Assembly (NCBI RefSeq): GCF_007859865.1 | Contig: NZ_SJPI01000001.1 | Coordinates: forward strand, 1,798,001-1,862,000 | Length of the DNA: 64,000 bases | Source of the DNA: Rubripirellula amarantea | GTDB lineage: Bacteria; Planctomycetota; Planctomycetia; Pirellulales; Pirellulaceae | Reading direction: 5' to 3' | Shown here: one piece after another, positions 38,497 through 48,719 of the stretch | How the letters are laid out: each line of letters opens with the position of its first letter | How positions within the stretch are numbered: position 1 is the stretch's first letter | Notes under the pieces: model-generated | Databases searched by the model: none | What the model was told of the DNA's origin: nothing | What the model saw: only the letters and a program-made list of their open reading frames with translations | Translations under genes and position numbers: made by a program

Positions 38497-40652
38497 TCAG
38501 TGTCGGTTTCGTTGGGGTCATGGCCACACATCAGTATCGTTTGCTCCCCGTCTGGCCACTGGGTCCAAACTCGAAATTGCATTTTGGCTTCTGACTCGAC
38601 GCTTGCGATCAATGATTGCAACTCGGCGACGCGATCGGCAATCTCGCGGACTTGTTCGGCCAACCCATCATTGCGTTTCTGCTTGATGCGGATGATCTGC
38701 TTGCCTCTTGGACCGGCAATGCTATAGACATTGGAAAGTCGTTGAGCTTCACGACTGACCAAACCTGCCTGCATCGTCAATTGATTTGCGAATTGGTCCA
38801 GTAGTGGGCGTGAGACCGGTTGCCAAGCTTGGGAGGAATCCAGCCTTGCGGCATAGCGAATACGACACGTGGCCTTGCGTCCGAACTTGAACTCCAACCG
38901 CATCGCCAAGCTAACGCTCTCGCCATCAACGGGAACTAGCATCACCGAACCTTGGGCCTTGCGGATTTTGTCAGGTTCGATCATTTCGACCCAAGATTCC
39001 TCAACCTGTTCGGGCAGATCCAAACTCACCGACAAACGACTCACTCGCTGCAGGATTGGTGTCTTTAGATCCCACGTTGGTCGAACATCCATCTCGTCCA
39101 ACGTGATCGACCATGCGTCGGCGTGAAGCATGGGACGTAAATAAATCTTCTCACCTAACTCTGTTTCAATCCGCCCGTTTTGCAATTGGCCCGAAAGCGG
39201 TGATTGCCGTCCGTCTTCCAACCATCGAAACGACAAGCCCTGGGATGTTGATTTCAATTCAGCGAGCGGCACGTCTTTTTTGGTGTCGTTGATCGTCCAA
39301 GTCTTTTCACCGACGGCGGCCACTTCAAGAGCGACATCGGTAGGGAATCCCAACGCCTTCACCGCCGATACAGTCTCGCTAATCAACGACCGTTCGTCTT
39401 GAGTGTCATTCGAATCGGGTAGTCGAGCGTATTGAATGGTCGCTCGTTGCGCAGGACTATCCTGAGTCTTCTGAGGCAACTCTTCGGGTTCAGAGAGTTC
39501 TGATTCGTCGTTGTCGCCACTCAAATTAAGTGATGTAGGAACATCGATGGAAAGATCGGAATCGCTCTCTTGCGACATTTCGGATGAACTATCCAAAGTG
39601 CTCGCCATGGGAACATGTTCCTGTTGAGGATCAGTAGCTAGAGGATCAGTGGCTTGAGGATCAGCGGCATCGGACGCATCGTCAGGCAACATTGGCATGA
39701 ACTGATCGAGCGAGAACGAAGACTCTTCGCGGGCTGCGGTTTCCATATCCTTAAACTCGGCATCGCTGATCGATTCAAGCGTCTCGAGCTCGTTGGCGTC
39801 GAATGACTCGATTGCCAAGTCCAGCTCGCCACCGAAACCTTGGTATTGGTTTCGACTCTGGTTTTGACCACCACCGTTGGGGCTTGTGGAAGGAAAGCTG
39901 GATCCTGACGACGATAAGACGCCAGAATTGCTGGAAGCTACCGAGAAGGGGTTAGAGGGCGGCAACGTTCCTTGATCACTGACTTCGACAACTTCACCGC
40001 CACTTTGGGCAAACAAAATCCAGCCGACGGCACCGATGCAACCAGCCAAGCCGGCGGCGATTAACACGTTTTGCAGGCGGGTTGATTGAGGCTTTGCGTT
40101 ATTCAGCGAGACGCTGCCATCGTCATTTTTACGGTCGTGTTTCGCGTCGACGCTTTTCCTGAAATTGACAGACCGCGGTGTCACGTCGTTCAGCCGCGCG
40201 TTGTCCTCGATGGGGATCTCGCCGGGTTGCTCAAAAGACGCACCTCGGATGCTTTGCTCGAACGTCGCGACGGCTTGTTCTATGGTCAGCTCGTCGGAAG
40301 TGGCTGTGGCAGCGGGTTCGCGAAGCCAGTGAAGTTGTCCCGATTCGGAGAATCCCAGGTCTGCGAGTGATACGCGAGCGGGAACTAATCCAATGGAGGT
40401 TAGCAGTTCACGGTACTGATCTCGCCATGCATCAGCGATGTCGGGGGGAGGACTGCCGAGGCGATCGAGCAGCGACTCGAGGCTCTCGCTCATTTGAGTT
40501 TCATGCAGTGCGTTTGTCGGCACGGAATCGCTTTGCGGAGCAAGCAATTTGGCGGATTGCTCGTTGAGCAATAACGAGCTGGCTTGTTCCAACGAGATTT
40601 CTCCCGCTTGAATGCGTTGCAACGTTTCTTCGATGGTTTGGCGATCGAGCAC
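38493..40652 (-). CDS. Large membrane-anchored protein of unknown function
   Basis: The 719-residue product starts at a GTG (40652). Residues 1-190 are cytoplasmic, mostly helical, beginning QTIEETLQRIQAGEISLEQA. One membrane segment lies near 197-213 (VLIAAGLAGCIGAVGWILF). Outside it has a Ser/Gly/Asn linker, acidic stretches with ADPQATDPLATDP repeats encoded by a 15-bp DNA repeat, and then a beta-rich domain from about 420 (LPLAELKSTSQGLSFRWL). The layout resembles planctomycete anti-sigma/zinc-finger-like or signalling membrane proteins, but I see no defining motif. Its stop overlaps the convergent transferase stop by 4 bases (38493-38496). Confidence 0.72.
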   Translation of the reverse strand: MLDRQTIEETLQRIQAGEISLEQASSLLLNEQSAKLLAPQSDSVPTNALHETQMSESLESLLDRLGSPPPDIADAWRDQYRELLTSIGLVPARVSLADLGFSESGQLHWLREPAATATSDELTIEQAVATFEQSIRGASFEQPGEIPIEDNARLNDVTPRSVNFRKSVDAKHDRKNDDGSVSLNNAKPQSTRLQNVLIAAGLAGCIGAVGWILFAQSGGEVVEVSDQGTLPPSNPFSVASSNSGVLSSSGSSFPSTSPNGGGQNQSRNQYQGFGGELDLAIESFDANELETLESISDAEFKDMETAAREESSFSLDQFMPMLPDDASDAADPQATDPLATDPQQEHVPMASTLDSSSEMSQESDSDLSIDVPTSLNLSGDNDESELSEPEELPQKTQDSPAQRATIQYARLPDSNDTQDERSLISETVSAVKALGFPTDVALEVAAVGEKTWTINDTKKDVPLAELKSTSQGLSFRWLEDGRQSPLSGQLQNGRIETELGEKIYLRPMLHADAWSITLDEMDVRPTWDLKTPILQRVSRLSVSLDLPEQVEESWVEMIEPDKIRKAQGSVMLVPVDGESVSLAMRLEFKFGRKATCRIRYAARLDSSQAWQPVSRPLLDQFANQLTMQAGLVSREAQRLSNVYSIAGPRGKQIIRIKQKRNDGLAEQVREIADRVAELQSLIASVESEAKMQFRVWTQWPDGEQTILMCGHDPNETDTD
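39626..39670 (-). repeat. 15-bp in-frame tandem repeat, three units
   Basis: GAGGATCAGTAGCTA, GAGGATCAGTGGCTT and GAGGATCAGCGGCAT (plus-strand reading) encode the DPQ-ATDPLATDP steps of the protein on the minus strand. Confidence 0.9.
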
Positions 40653-40989
40653 TGGATTTGCTAGGCGAGGCGCACAAGTCGATGGGGTAAGGAAGCCGCG
40701 GGAGAGGTCAATTTAGCGGTTTTCGGCATCCACGTGTACTTAATTTCAGTTCTGCGATTCGTCTGCCCGCAAAGTTTTCCTACGCCGATCCAGTGGAATA
40801 ACCAAACCTTGGGGTCGGATCGTGCCGATAAGTCCGCTTGAAGCGGTTGTTCTTGCGGTCGCGGAGGTGCGGATTTTGTCTTTTCCGAAGACGGTTCACG
40901 CCAACATCGAACGCGAGAAACAGCCACGTGAAGGAGCCCGACCAGACCGGCCCACCAGCCAGGCGGAATAGTCCGCGGAGACGTTTGCG

Positions 40990-42648
40990 ATGCAACGAAT
41001 GACTCAAATGAATAAACTTCCACTATGGATTGCCGCACTCGCGTCAGTCGTCGCTTTCCACGCCGGCAATGTCACGGCTGAACCTCCAAGGGCTCAGATC
41101 GCAGACATAGACTTTGAAGCCAGCGGATTCGTGATCCCAGCGGGGGCTTCCGAGTTCACGCATGGACTCGTCAGTAATCCAGTTCAGCAGGCTGGCATGA
41201 CCATGCCGCAATCGTATGGGGTCGGACAAACGACACCGATTCCTACGGCGATGTATCCCCAAGGTAACATTGCCCAGGTTGGCTACTTCAGTTCTTCTTG
41301 TGACGACGGCGGTTGCGATACCGGCGGCTGCGATAGCGGTTGTGGCTGTGGCGCAAGTCACGGTCCCTTGTTCAGTGGACAGTGGCTCGGCTGTAACGGA
41401 CCCATTCAAGACTGTGAACCGATCCTTAGTGGCGGTTTGATCGGCAAAATGAATGGTAGTTGCAGAATGGGTGGTCCCTGTGGATCATGCGGCGGCGCGT
41501 GTGGCGGATCTGGCTGCCAAGCGGCGGCTGGTGGAGCTGGGCTTTCTGGCCTCCGGCACATGTGTCTGTTTTGCCGCGGTGATGGTTGCTCGGCGTGTCA
41601 GTTGGCAAACCCCGCAGCCTTCACAAGCATCTTCACCTTCTTGAAGCCATACTCCGAAGGTGGCAAGTGCCAACAACGTTGGTATGACATCTCAGCCGAA
41701 GCATTGGTCTTGGGACACAATTCCCCAGGCAGCAACTTGGGCGTTGTCACCACGCGTGATTCTCAGGCCAACGCGGTTCCCGTGCTCTTTGGTGGAGCAG
41801 GAACTGACGCAGACCTTGAAGCTGGTGTGCGATTGTCGGGGGCTCTGATCTTCGGCCCAGGCGGCAGCTTCGAAGGAACTTACATGGGTGGCCATGAGTG
41901 GACCGACTCGAGAACCGTTACTGATCCGGGTGCCAACCTGTACTCGTTCGTCAGCAACTTTGGTGATGATCCTCCAGGAATTGGCTATGACGACACAGAC
42001 CGATCCGTTTCTCAAACGATCGCTTCAAGCAGCAAGTTCCATAGTGGCGAACTGAATTACCGTCGCCGCACGATGGGCCCCTACTGCCGCTTTCAAGGCT
42101 CTTGGTTGGCTGGCCTTCGCTACCTGCGTTTCGACAACGGATTGCGATACTCCGCCGTGGGCGACACCACCAACGCAACGACCGGACTGCTGCGATACTT
42201 TGAATCTGATGGAATGGCCAAGAACGATTTCTTCGGTGCTCAGCTAGGCTTTGACCTTTGGTACCACGTGATTCCGGGGATTAGCCTAGGAGTCGAGGCC
42301 AAGGGAGCTTGGGGACAAAACGACTACGAAACGTCCAGCATCTACCGATCCAACTCACTTGCCAATCAAGCAACCGCCGGTCAATTGACGCTGACCGACA
42401 AGGATCGTGACATCACAACCATGGCCGAGTTGCAGTTCGCAATGTCGTACCGGTTGTCTCACTCGTGGGCATTCCGATCGTCTTACTATCTGATTGCCAT
42501 GGACGATGTTGCGACCACGACGCTTGATCGCGACACCATCATCGCCGTTGTCGACAACGACCCGGCAACTCAAACGTCGGGGACGTCGGTCACATTCGAC
42601 TCACTCGTCTTGAATGGTTTCTCATTGGGTGCCGAGTACACCTGGTAA
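40990..42648 (+). CDS. BBP7-type outer-membrane beta-barrel protein
   Basis: The 552-residue protein has a signal peptide (residues 7-30) and a C-terminal part rich in alternating strands ending in the aromatic EYTW typical of outer-membrane barrels. Strands include GSWLAGLRYLRFDNGLRY, FFGAQLGFDLWYHVIPGISLGVEAKG and MAELQFAMSYRLSHSWAFRSS. The block WYDISAEALVLGHNSPGS matches the start of the planctomycete BBP7 (beta-barrel porin-7) domain, about residue 235. Before it lies a Cys/Gly-rich part (CDDGGCDTGGCDSGCGCG, and later GPCGSCGGACGGSGC). The ATG at 40990 has a GGAGA upstream; an internal ATG at 41008 is possible. It is followed by a strong terminator. Confidence 0.85.
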   Translation: MQRMTQMNKLPLWIAALASVVAFHAGNVTAEPPRAQIADIDFEASGFVIPAGASEFTHGLVSNPVQQAGMTMPQSYGVGQTTPIPTAMYPQGNIAQVGYFSSSCDDGGCDTGGCDSGCGCGASHGPLFSGQWLGCNGPIQDCEPILSGGLIGKMNGSCRMGGPCGSCGGACGGSGCQAAAGGAGLSGLRHMCLFCRGDGCSACQLANPAAFTSIFTFLKPYSEGGKCQQRWYDISAEALVLGHNSPGSNLGVVTTRDSQANAVPVLFGGAGTDADLEAGVRLSGALIFGPGGSFEGTYMGGHEWTDSRTVTDPGANLYSFVSNFGDDPPGIGYDDTDRSVSQTIASSSKFHSGELNYRRRTMGPYCRFQGSWLAGLRYLRFDNGLRYSAVGDTTNATTGLLRYFESDGMAKNDFFGAQLGFDLWYHVIPGISLGVEAKGAWGQNDYETSSIYRSNSLANQATAGQLTLTDKDRDITTMAELQFAMSYRLSHSWAFRSSYYLIAMDDVATTTLDRDTIIAVVDNDPATQTSGTSVTFDSLVLNGFSLGAEYTW

Positions 42649-43155
42649 TGACCTAACCAACCGCAAAAGTTGCCGTTGATCGGCAGTGCACTTGCGTTCA
42701 CATGAAGTCGAATCCCCGCTCCCACGCCTCTTATCGAGGACGTTGGAGCGGGGATTTTCGTTGGTTTACGACGGTTTACGCGATTTGATTGGTTGGATGG
42801 GAACTTTGGGCCATTACCTTGCATCGGAACCAATGCGTTTCGTTGACACCCTTAGAGCCCCAATTAGAATCGCACTCGCCTCTTTCCCAACCGCGCCATC
42901 TTTCCTCCTCGGCTTCGCCGGTTTGAAAATGGTGTGGTGAAATGGCGAACGACTGGGACCGATTTGGCCGATGGTAGGAAATAGCCCTATTTGCCATTTG
43001 TTCCCAATTGTCGCATTTCGCCAACTAGTGGACCTGCTGGCACGACGAAACGGCGACCTTATCCCCATCCAGCACAACTCAGCCCAAATCGGCAATCTCT
43101 GTTTAGTCTCGGTCAAGGCGACAGATGTTATTGCTTAGTTTGGTAGAGACATTCG
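42649..43155. other. Gene-free stretch between the BBP7 gene and the giant surface protein
   Basis: It holds a terminator (42711-42758) and a short direct duplication GGTTTACGAC/GGTTTACGCG at 42763-42782. I see no gene or RNA in the rest; open frames here lack ribosome sites and family features. Confidence 0.5.
42711..42758 (+). terminator. Rho-independent terminator of the BBP7 gene
   Basis: Perfect 12-bp stem AATCCCCGCTCC (42711-42722) / GGAGCGGGGATT (42745-42756) with a 22-base loop, ending in TTTT. Confidence 0.8.
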
Positions 43156-46100
43156 ATGACAAAACGAACTGAATCGAACGCACAACGATCCCTTCGCAAA
43201 CCAACCGAGCGATCGCATAAGCGACGGTTGATGATGGAAGATCTCGAGAGTCGTCAATTGATGGCGGTGCTCACCGACGTTCCTGATCAGCCCGCGTCTA
43301 GCAACCTTCCGGTGTACAGCACGCCGCGAAACGTTGGCAGCGTGATTGCGTTCAACTACGTCGAAGTTGAAAACCAAGCAACGCTTGGTTCAAACGACTT
43401 TCGTTCAACCGCCGAGTTCATTCCATTTGGCACTGGATCTGGTAAGCAGGACACAGTCGACATTTCCGGTCGCAGTCCGGTAACCAATGTCTCGACCAAC
43501 AATAGTGGTTTTCAAACGGATTTTGATACCTATAGCTTTGATCTCGTGGCCGGCGACATCATTGATATCGCAACGTCTGGGGCCGCAGGCGAGTTTGCTA
43601 TTCAAGGACCTTACGGTCCAACAGGTTTGCCACTGCCTGGCCAACCGGCTTTGACCACATCGTTTGCAAGTAGCAACTTGGTGGGCGGTTTGTCCTCGCC
43701 ATTGCAAACGACCGGAAACGCGTCAGGTACGTTCGTGACGCCTCAAGACGGTCGGTATTTCTTGACCGTTGCAGCGGCAACTCAAACAACGTCGTATACC
43801 GTTGGACTGCGTGCCTATCGTCCGACGACCGAATCGTTGGCCTATGGCGATGCACAAATCTTGTATCTCGATTGGGAAGGTGGCTTCGTTGACAACAATC
43901 TCTTCCTTGACCCGACAACAGTAGGACTGCCCAACTTTGGGATCACGATTGTTCCTACGATCGAAGAGTCGCTCGGTGTTCTCGGCTTAGAAGCTGGTGA
44001 CGTCGCAACGGCAAACGCAGTCGCCACTGGCGTCTACGATGAAGTGGTCGAAATCTTTGAAGAACTGACCAACAACTCAGCCAACGGAGACTTTGAGGTC
44101 ACTGGAAACGCGGGTGAGTACGCGATTCGGATCCTTAACAGTCGCGACGCGGCGCATCGTCAGTGGTACGAACTCAATGCGAATGACCCACGCATCACCC
44201 GTATGATCATTGGTGGAACGGGAGCCGATACAGGACTGGTCGGTGCCCTGGGGCAAGTGGATTTTGTGGACGTCGGAAACTTTGACCTGTCGCAAACGGC
44301 GCTGTTTGCGTTGGATGGATTTGTTGCAGCTACTGCTGGCACTGTGATCTCCCCCGCCTCTAGCCGACTTGATTTGACCACTCAATTCCTGGCATCCGTG
44401 GCTGCTCACGAAGCGGCGCACATGTTCGGTATGATTCATACCAACAACACCAACACGACTCTGAGCTTGGGTGACACCGGTGGTGGTCTGACGGACGCGT
44501 TTGCCCAAGGTTTGGGCAACGACGGGATCTTTGGAACGTTAGACGACGTTCAGCCGATCTTCCGCAATGATTTTTATGCTGATCCAACCATTCGTGCCGG
44601 GTTCAGTCGAATTCGCGAAACTCTCACTCATGTGCTCTCCACTGGTACCACAGGTGGTACCAATGTTGCGGGAACGGTTTTCGGTGACTTGAATCGTGAC
44701 GGACGAAACGTCGGCGAAACAGGAATCCCAGGCATCACTGTCTTCATCGACCGCGATGGCGATGGAGTGTTTGACGATAACGAGGTATCCACGCTCACTA
44801 ATTCGACGGGTGGTTTCACATTGCCTGTGACTGCGGCGGGTGCGACGATCGCTATCGTCACGCCGGATGGCACTTCGGCAACGACAGCAACTTCCGTTAC
44901 GGTTTCGGGAACGAACCCACAACCGATTAGCTTTGGCTTAAGCCAAAGTGGTACCGGTTCGACCAACTTGGGAACCGTCTACGTTGATTCCAACGGAAAC
45001 GACGTGGCTGATACCGGCGAAGGAGTAGCTGACGTCTTTGTGTTTGCTGACCTTGATGGGGATGGGCGACCTGACCTTGGTGAACCCAATACGCGAACCA
45101 ACGCCGACGGTACCTACAACCTGAATTTCCAAGGCACTGGAAGCTTCGATATCCGTTTGATCGTGCCTGCCGGATACGGTTTTGACACACCAAGCGACGG
45201 AATCAATACCGTCGTCTTTGACGGAACCAGTGTTTCCGGCACGGGCGATTTCATCCTTCGAGCTTCTCGCGACTTTGGTGATGCGCTGGAATCTTACGGA
45301 ACTCTGCTTGCCGACAATGGGGCCAGTCACGGGATTGTCGAAGGACTTTCGATCGGCACACTTCCTGATCGCGAAACCAATGGTCAACCTTCAGCCGATG
45401 CTTCGGGCGACGATACCGCGGGCACGGACGATGAAGATGGCGTTCGACTACTGACACCGTTGGGCCCTGGAAACCTGGGCACTTTCGAAGTGATCGTGAA
45501 TAACACCACCGGACGACCTGCGTACTTGCAAGGGTTCATGGACTTCAATGCCGATGGTGACTTCAGTGATGCCGGCGAGCAGTTTGCCGTTAACGTCAGT
45601 GTCGCATCGAGCACGTCTTCGCAAACCGTCTCGGTGCCAATTTCCGTTCCTGCCAACGCGGCGATCGGTTCCACCTTCGCTCGGTTCCGTCTGAGCCAAA
45701 CCACGGGTGTCGGCGCAACCGGATTTGCTGAAACCGGTGAAGTAGAAGATTACACGTTCCCGATTTTGACCGCTGCTGAAATCGCAAACGACGATGAAGT
45801 CAGTGTCTCACGCAATACATTGTCCAATCGCCTGGATATCCTTGCTAACGATTTCGATACGACGGAAAACCCGCTTCGTATCGAAAGCATTGACCGGACG
45901 AACCTGCGAGGTGTGGTTGTGATCGCATCCGATGGCAAGTCAATTGACTACACTCCGCCGAATGGTTTCGTCGGACGTGACAGTTTCACCTACACCGTTG
46001 TCGACTCCTTCGGGACACGCTCGACCGCAGAAGTGTTTGTCACCGTGACGTTCCAATCGAATGTTCCGATCGCAGTGGACGATTCCTTCGAGGTGCCTGA

Positions 46101-48219
46101 GGGCAGCGTGAATCGAGCACTGAACGTCCTCGACAACGACGTCGCCAGCACTCAGGGCGGACTGATCATCACGAGCGTGACTCCGGGATCTGCCGGCGCG
46201 AATATTCAAATCATTGGTGGCGGACAATCACTTCGCTACACGCCGGTTCCTGGATTTAACGGTACCGAACAGTTCACCTACAGCATCCAAGATACAGCGG
46301 GCCAAATTAGCACTGCCGAGGTCACCGTCAACTTGTTGCCCGGCACACGGGCTGACGACATCGTCGATTTCCAAATCGGTGTCTTCGATCCGGTGAACAT
46401 CAACACTCCACTTACCAACGTACGAGTGGGCGATGAATTCTTAGTTCGTGTTACTGTGGAAGATCTTCGCCAGTTGGCGGCACCCGAGGGAGTCGCGTCG
46501 GCGTTCTTAGACTTGCTCTACACCGATGCCTTGGTGGCGGTTTCCAACACGGGCCTCAATCCATCATTCCCATTCGATATCACGTTTGGACCACTGTTCT
46601 CGGGAAGTGAGAACTTCCTGCAACGTGCGAATGCCGACACACCCGGACTGCTCGACGAAGTGGGCGGTGTCCAGCCAATCACTGATCAAACCGAGCACAC
46701 CGGGCCCGTGGAATTGTTCACGCTTCGAATGGTCGCATTGTCACCGGGCGTTGCCCAGTTTATTGGTGACCCAGCGGACGCCGACGTCAGCGAGACCGTG
46801 ATCCTGGCATCGGATGATGCTCTGCTGGTCAACGAACAACGCTACGGACGAGCTGAATTGATCATCTTGCCCGCATCGGACAACTTCACTTCGGCAATCG
46901 ACGATTCGTTCCCCGACGGACGAGACTCCGATGGAAACCTGATCGTTAACAGTGCCGTCAATCGCAATCGGTTGGACGTATTGGGCAACGATAATCTCGG
47001 TCCTACCGGTACGATTCGCGAGTTTGGTTTGGTAACCAACCCGTCATTCGGCACCGTGATCATCGAAGACAACGGCACGCCGGATAACCTTAACGATGAC
47101 TACTTCAGCTACCGTGCCAACGGAAACGCGAATGGTCTTGAACGTTTCACTTATCTGATCGTGACGGAAGACGACGTCCGCAGCACTGCCGAAGTCACCA
47201 TACCGCTGGGTAATGTGAACAATAACGCGGTCGTTGCCATTGATTTCGCACTGGTGAACGAAGCTGGCACACCCATCACTAGCGTGTCCGTTGGCGATAC
47301 CTTTGGTGTTCAGGTCAACGTTGAGGACTTGCGAACGTTTGGATCGACCTTTGTGTTCGCGGGTTACCTCGATGTGCTTTACAGCTCTGGGCTGATCATG
47401 CCTGTGCCGGGGGATTCGGGAAGCGAATTCAATTTCGATGTCGACTTCGGAGCCGGTTACGTTGCTGACGCTGGCGTCGGAACTGCGATTCGTCGTGGTA
47501 TCATTGATGAGTTCGGTACACTTTCGTCGGCGGATACCGTTGACGATGGAGTCAATCCCGCACTTCTGGCTACCCTGTACTTCGAAGCGATCGCGTCAGG
47601 AACGGCAACTGTTGTCGGTTCACCTGCCGATTCATCGCCATTCCAAGATACGTTGCTGTTCGGCGAAGATGAGCCCATTGAAGTTAGCCAGATTCGCTAC
47701 GACAAACTTTCGATCACCATCGGCGGAGGATCGGGCGAAGGCGAAGCTGTGCAAAACCCAGTGCTTGCTCCAGACGTCAATAACGACGGCTCTGTGTCGC
47801 CAATCGACGCGCTTCTCATCATTAACGAAATGAGCCGTCTGCCAGCCGAAGGCGAAGCCGGCAGTAGCACACGTAGCAGTTACTTCACCGATGTGAACGG
47901 TGACCGACGCACATCGGCGATCGACGCGTTGCAGGTGATCAATTATCTCACCCGAATGAACAACTCACGTGAGTCCGAGGGCGAGGCGATTGTGGCACCG
48001 CTTGCGGCATCGACATCGACTGATTTGGGTTCGACCGTGGCCAGCGACAGCATTTTCACGGACCTCAGCCAGTCCGACCAAGTGCTATCAACGGACTCGC
48101 CATCTGTGGCGGCATCGTTGGGACCCGTAGTCGCCAGCACGGACTCTAGCATCAGTGACGATGACGAGACTGACATCCTAGATCTGTTGGCCGACGACGT
48201 TCAAGGTTTGTGGAATTAG
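43156..48219 (+). CDS. Giant surface protein: metzincin, SdrD-B, GEVED, cadherin- and cohesin-like, dockerin
   Basis: This 1687-residue protein begins with the planctomycete signature LESRQLMA (residues 30-37), which marks large exported proteins. A PPC-like segment comes first (FDTYSFDLVAGDIIDIATSG). A zinc-metalloprotease motif HEAAHMFGMIH (His418, His422, His428) then gives it the metzincin HExxHxxGxxH site. Two SdrD B-type repeats lie near 505-690 (GTVFGDLNRDGR, LGTVYVDSNGNDVAD), and a GEVED-type domain from about 705. Cadherin-like repeats lie near 875-1070 and 1245-1350. Two cohesin-like domains lie near 1065-1235 and 1355-1530 (VRVGDEFLVRVTVEDLR, VSVGDTFGVQVNVEDLR). A dockerin of two EF-like repeats (about 1539-1605: DVNNDGSVSPIDALLIIN, DVNGDRRTSAIDALQVIN) is followed by a Ser/Thr tail. 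The protein probably sits on the cell surface. Confidence 0.85.
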   Translation: MTKRTESNAQRSLRKPTERSHKRRLMMEDLESRQLMAVLTDVPDQPASSNLPVYSTPRNVGSVIAFNYVEVENQATLGSNDFRSTAEFIPFGTGSGKQDTVDISGRSPVTNVSTNNSGFQTDFDTYSFDLVAGDIIDIATSGAAGEFAIQGPYGPTGLPLPGQPALTTSFASSNLVGGLSSPLQTTGNASGTFVTPQDGRYFLTVAAATQTTSYTVGLRAYRPTTESLAYGDAQILYLDWEGGFVDNNLFLDPTTVGLPNFGITIVPTIEESLGVLGLEAGDVATANAVATGVYDEVVEIFEELTNNSANGDFEVTGNAGEYAIRILNSRDAAHRQWYELNANDPRITRMIIGGTGADTGLVGALGQVDFVDVGNFDLSQTALFALDGFVAATAGTVISPASSRLDLTTQFLASVAAHEAAHMFGMIHTNNTNTTLSLGDTGGGLTDAFAQGLGNDGIFGTLDDVQPIFRNDFYADPTIRAGFSRIRETLTHVLSTGTTGGTNVAGTVFGDLNRDGRNVGETGIPGITVFIDRDGDGVFDDNEVSTLTNSTGGFTLPVTAAGATIAIVTPDGTSATTATSVTVSGTNPQPISFGLSQSGTGSTNLGTVYVDSNGNDVADTGEGVADVFVFADLDGDGRPDLGEPNTRTNADGTYNLNFQGTGSFDIRLIVPAGYGFDTPSDGINTVVFDGTSVSGTGDFILRASRDFGDALESYGTLLADNGASHGIVEGLSIGTLPDRETNGQPSADASGDDTAGTDDEDGVRLLTPLGPGNLGTFEVIVNNTTGRPAYLQGFMDFNADGDFSDAGEQFAVNVSVASSTSSQTVSVPISVPANAAIGSTFARFRLSQTTGVGATGFAETGEVEDYTFPILTAAEIANDDEVSVSRNTLSNRLDILANDFDTTENPLRIESIDRTNLRGVVVIASDGKSIDYTPPNGFVGRDSFTYTVVDSFGTRSTAEVFVTVTFQSNVPIAVDDSFEVPEGSVNRALNVLDNDVASTQGGLIITSVTPGSAGANIQIIGGGQSLRYTPVPGFNGTEQFTYSIQDTAGQISTAEVTVNLLPGTRADDIVDFQIGVFDPVNINTPLTNVRVGDEFLVRVTVEDLRQLAAPEGVASAFLDLLYTDALVAVSNTGLNPSFPFDITFGPLFSGSENFLQRANADTPGLLDEVGGVQPITDQTEHTGPVELFTLRMVALSPGVAQFIGDPADADVSETVILASDDALLVNEQRYGRAELIILPASDNFTSAIDDSFPDGRDSDGNLIVNSAVNRNRLDVLGNDNLGPTGTIREFGLVTNPSFGTVIIEDNGTPDNLNDDYFSYRANGNANGLERFTYLIVTEDDVRSTAEVTIPLGNVNNNAVVAIDFALVNEAGTPITSVSVGDTFGVQVNVEDLRTFGSTFVFAGYLDVLYSSGLIMPVPGDSGSEFNFDVDFGAGYVADAGVGTAIRRGIIDEFGTLSSADTVDDGVNPALLATLYFEAIASGTATVVGSPADSSPFQDTLLFGEDEPIEVSQIRYDKLSITIGGGSGEGEAVQNPVLAPDVNNDGSVSPIDALLIINEMSRLPAEGEAGSSTRSSYFTDVNGDRRTSAIDALQVINYLTRMNNSRESEGEAIVAPLAASTSTDLGSTVASDSIFTDLSQSDQVLSTDSPSVAASLGPVVASTDSSISDDDETDILDLLADDVQGLWN

Positions 48220-48311
48220 ACTCGCAAACGACTGAGTAATCCGTAGCCAAAATAGCGTTGGCTGACGGACTTGCGAAAATTGTCGTTCGACGCGATACTC
48301 TTGCCCAACAG

Positions 48312-48395
48312 GCCGAAGTGGCGGAATTGGCAGACGCGCTGGATTCAAAATCCAGTTGGTTCACACCAGTGAGGGTTCGAGTCCCTCCTTCGGTA
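48312..48395 (+). tRNA. tRNA-Leu (anticodon CAA)
   Basis: 84 bases fold as a class II tRNA. The acceptor GCCGAAG pairs with CTTCGGT (one G-U). The anticodon stem CTGGA/TCCAG flanks the loop TTCAAAA with CAA at positions 34-36, which reads UUG. A long variable arm and a T-arm with GGTTCGAGTCC follow. CCA is not encoded: the discriminator A at 48395 is followed by CTTG. It lies between the giant surface protein and the AsmA-like gene, with its own terminator. Confidence 0.96.
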
Positions 48396-48406
48396 CTTGT
48401 TACAAC

Positions 48407-48442
48407 AAAAGGACTTAGAGCAGCCGCTCTAAGTCCTTTTTT
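48407..48442 (+). terminator. Rho-independent terminator of tRNA-Leu
   Basis: Perfect 15-bp stem (48407-48421 with 48426-48440) around an AGCC loop, followed by a T-run to 48442, 12 bases past the tRNA. Confidence 0.93.
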
Positions 48443-48719
48443 CGTAGGGGCTTGAGGTTGGTTGCATGTTGCATGTTGCTCGGGCCTCGGGGCTCGATGG
48501 CTGATCGCCACGAGGGCTCGGCGGACGGTTCTCGGATGCATCGCAAGTCAACCTGCGCGAGGACATGGCCAACACGGGGCGAGAGATTGCCGAGTGTGCA
48601 GAATCCCATTGGCGTTCCGCTTGTCGATTTAGGTAGGCTGGAGCGGCTGGCTGAGCGGAATACCCCAGTTTCACGGTATGGGGTTCATCAAGCATCGCTT
48701 CACTCAAACCAAAATTTCC

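Noticed and set aside
48443-48719. Possible integrated element after tRNA-Leu
   Set aside because: There is no integrase and no repeat of the tRNA 3' end downstream; the tRNA is followed by its own terminator.
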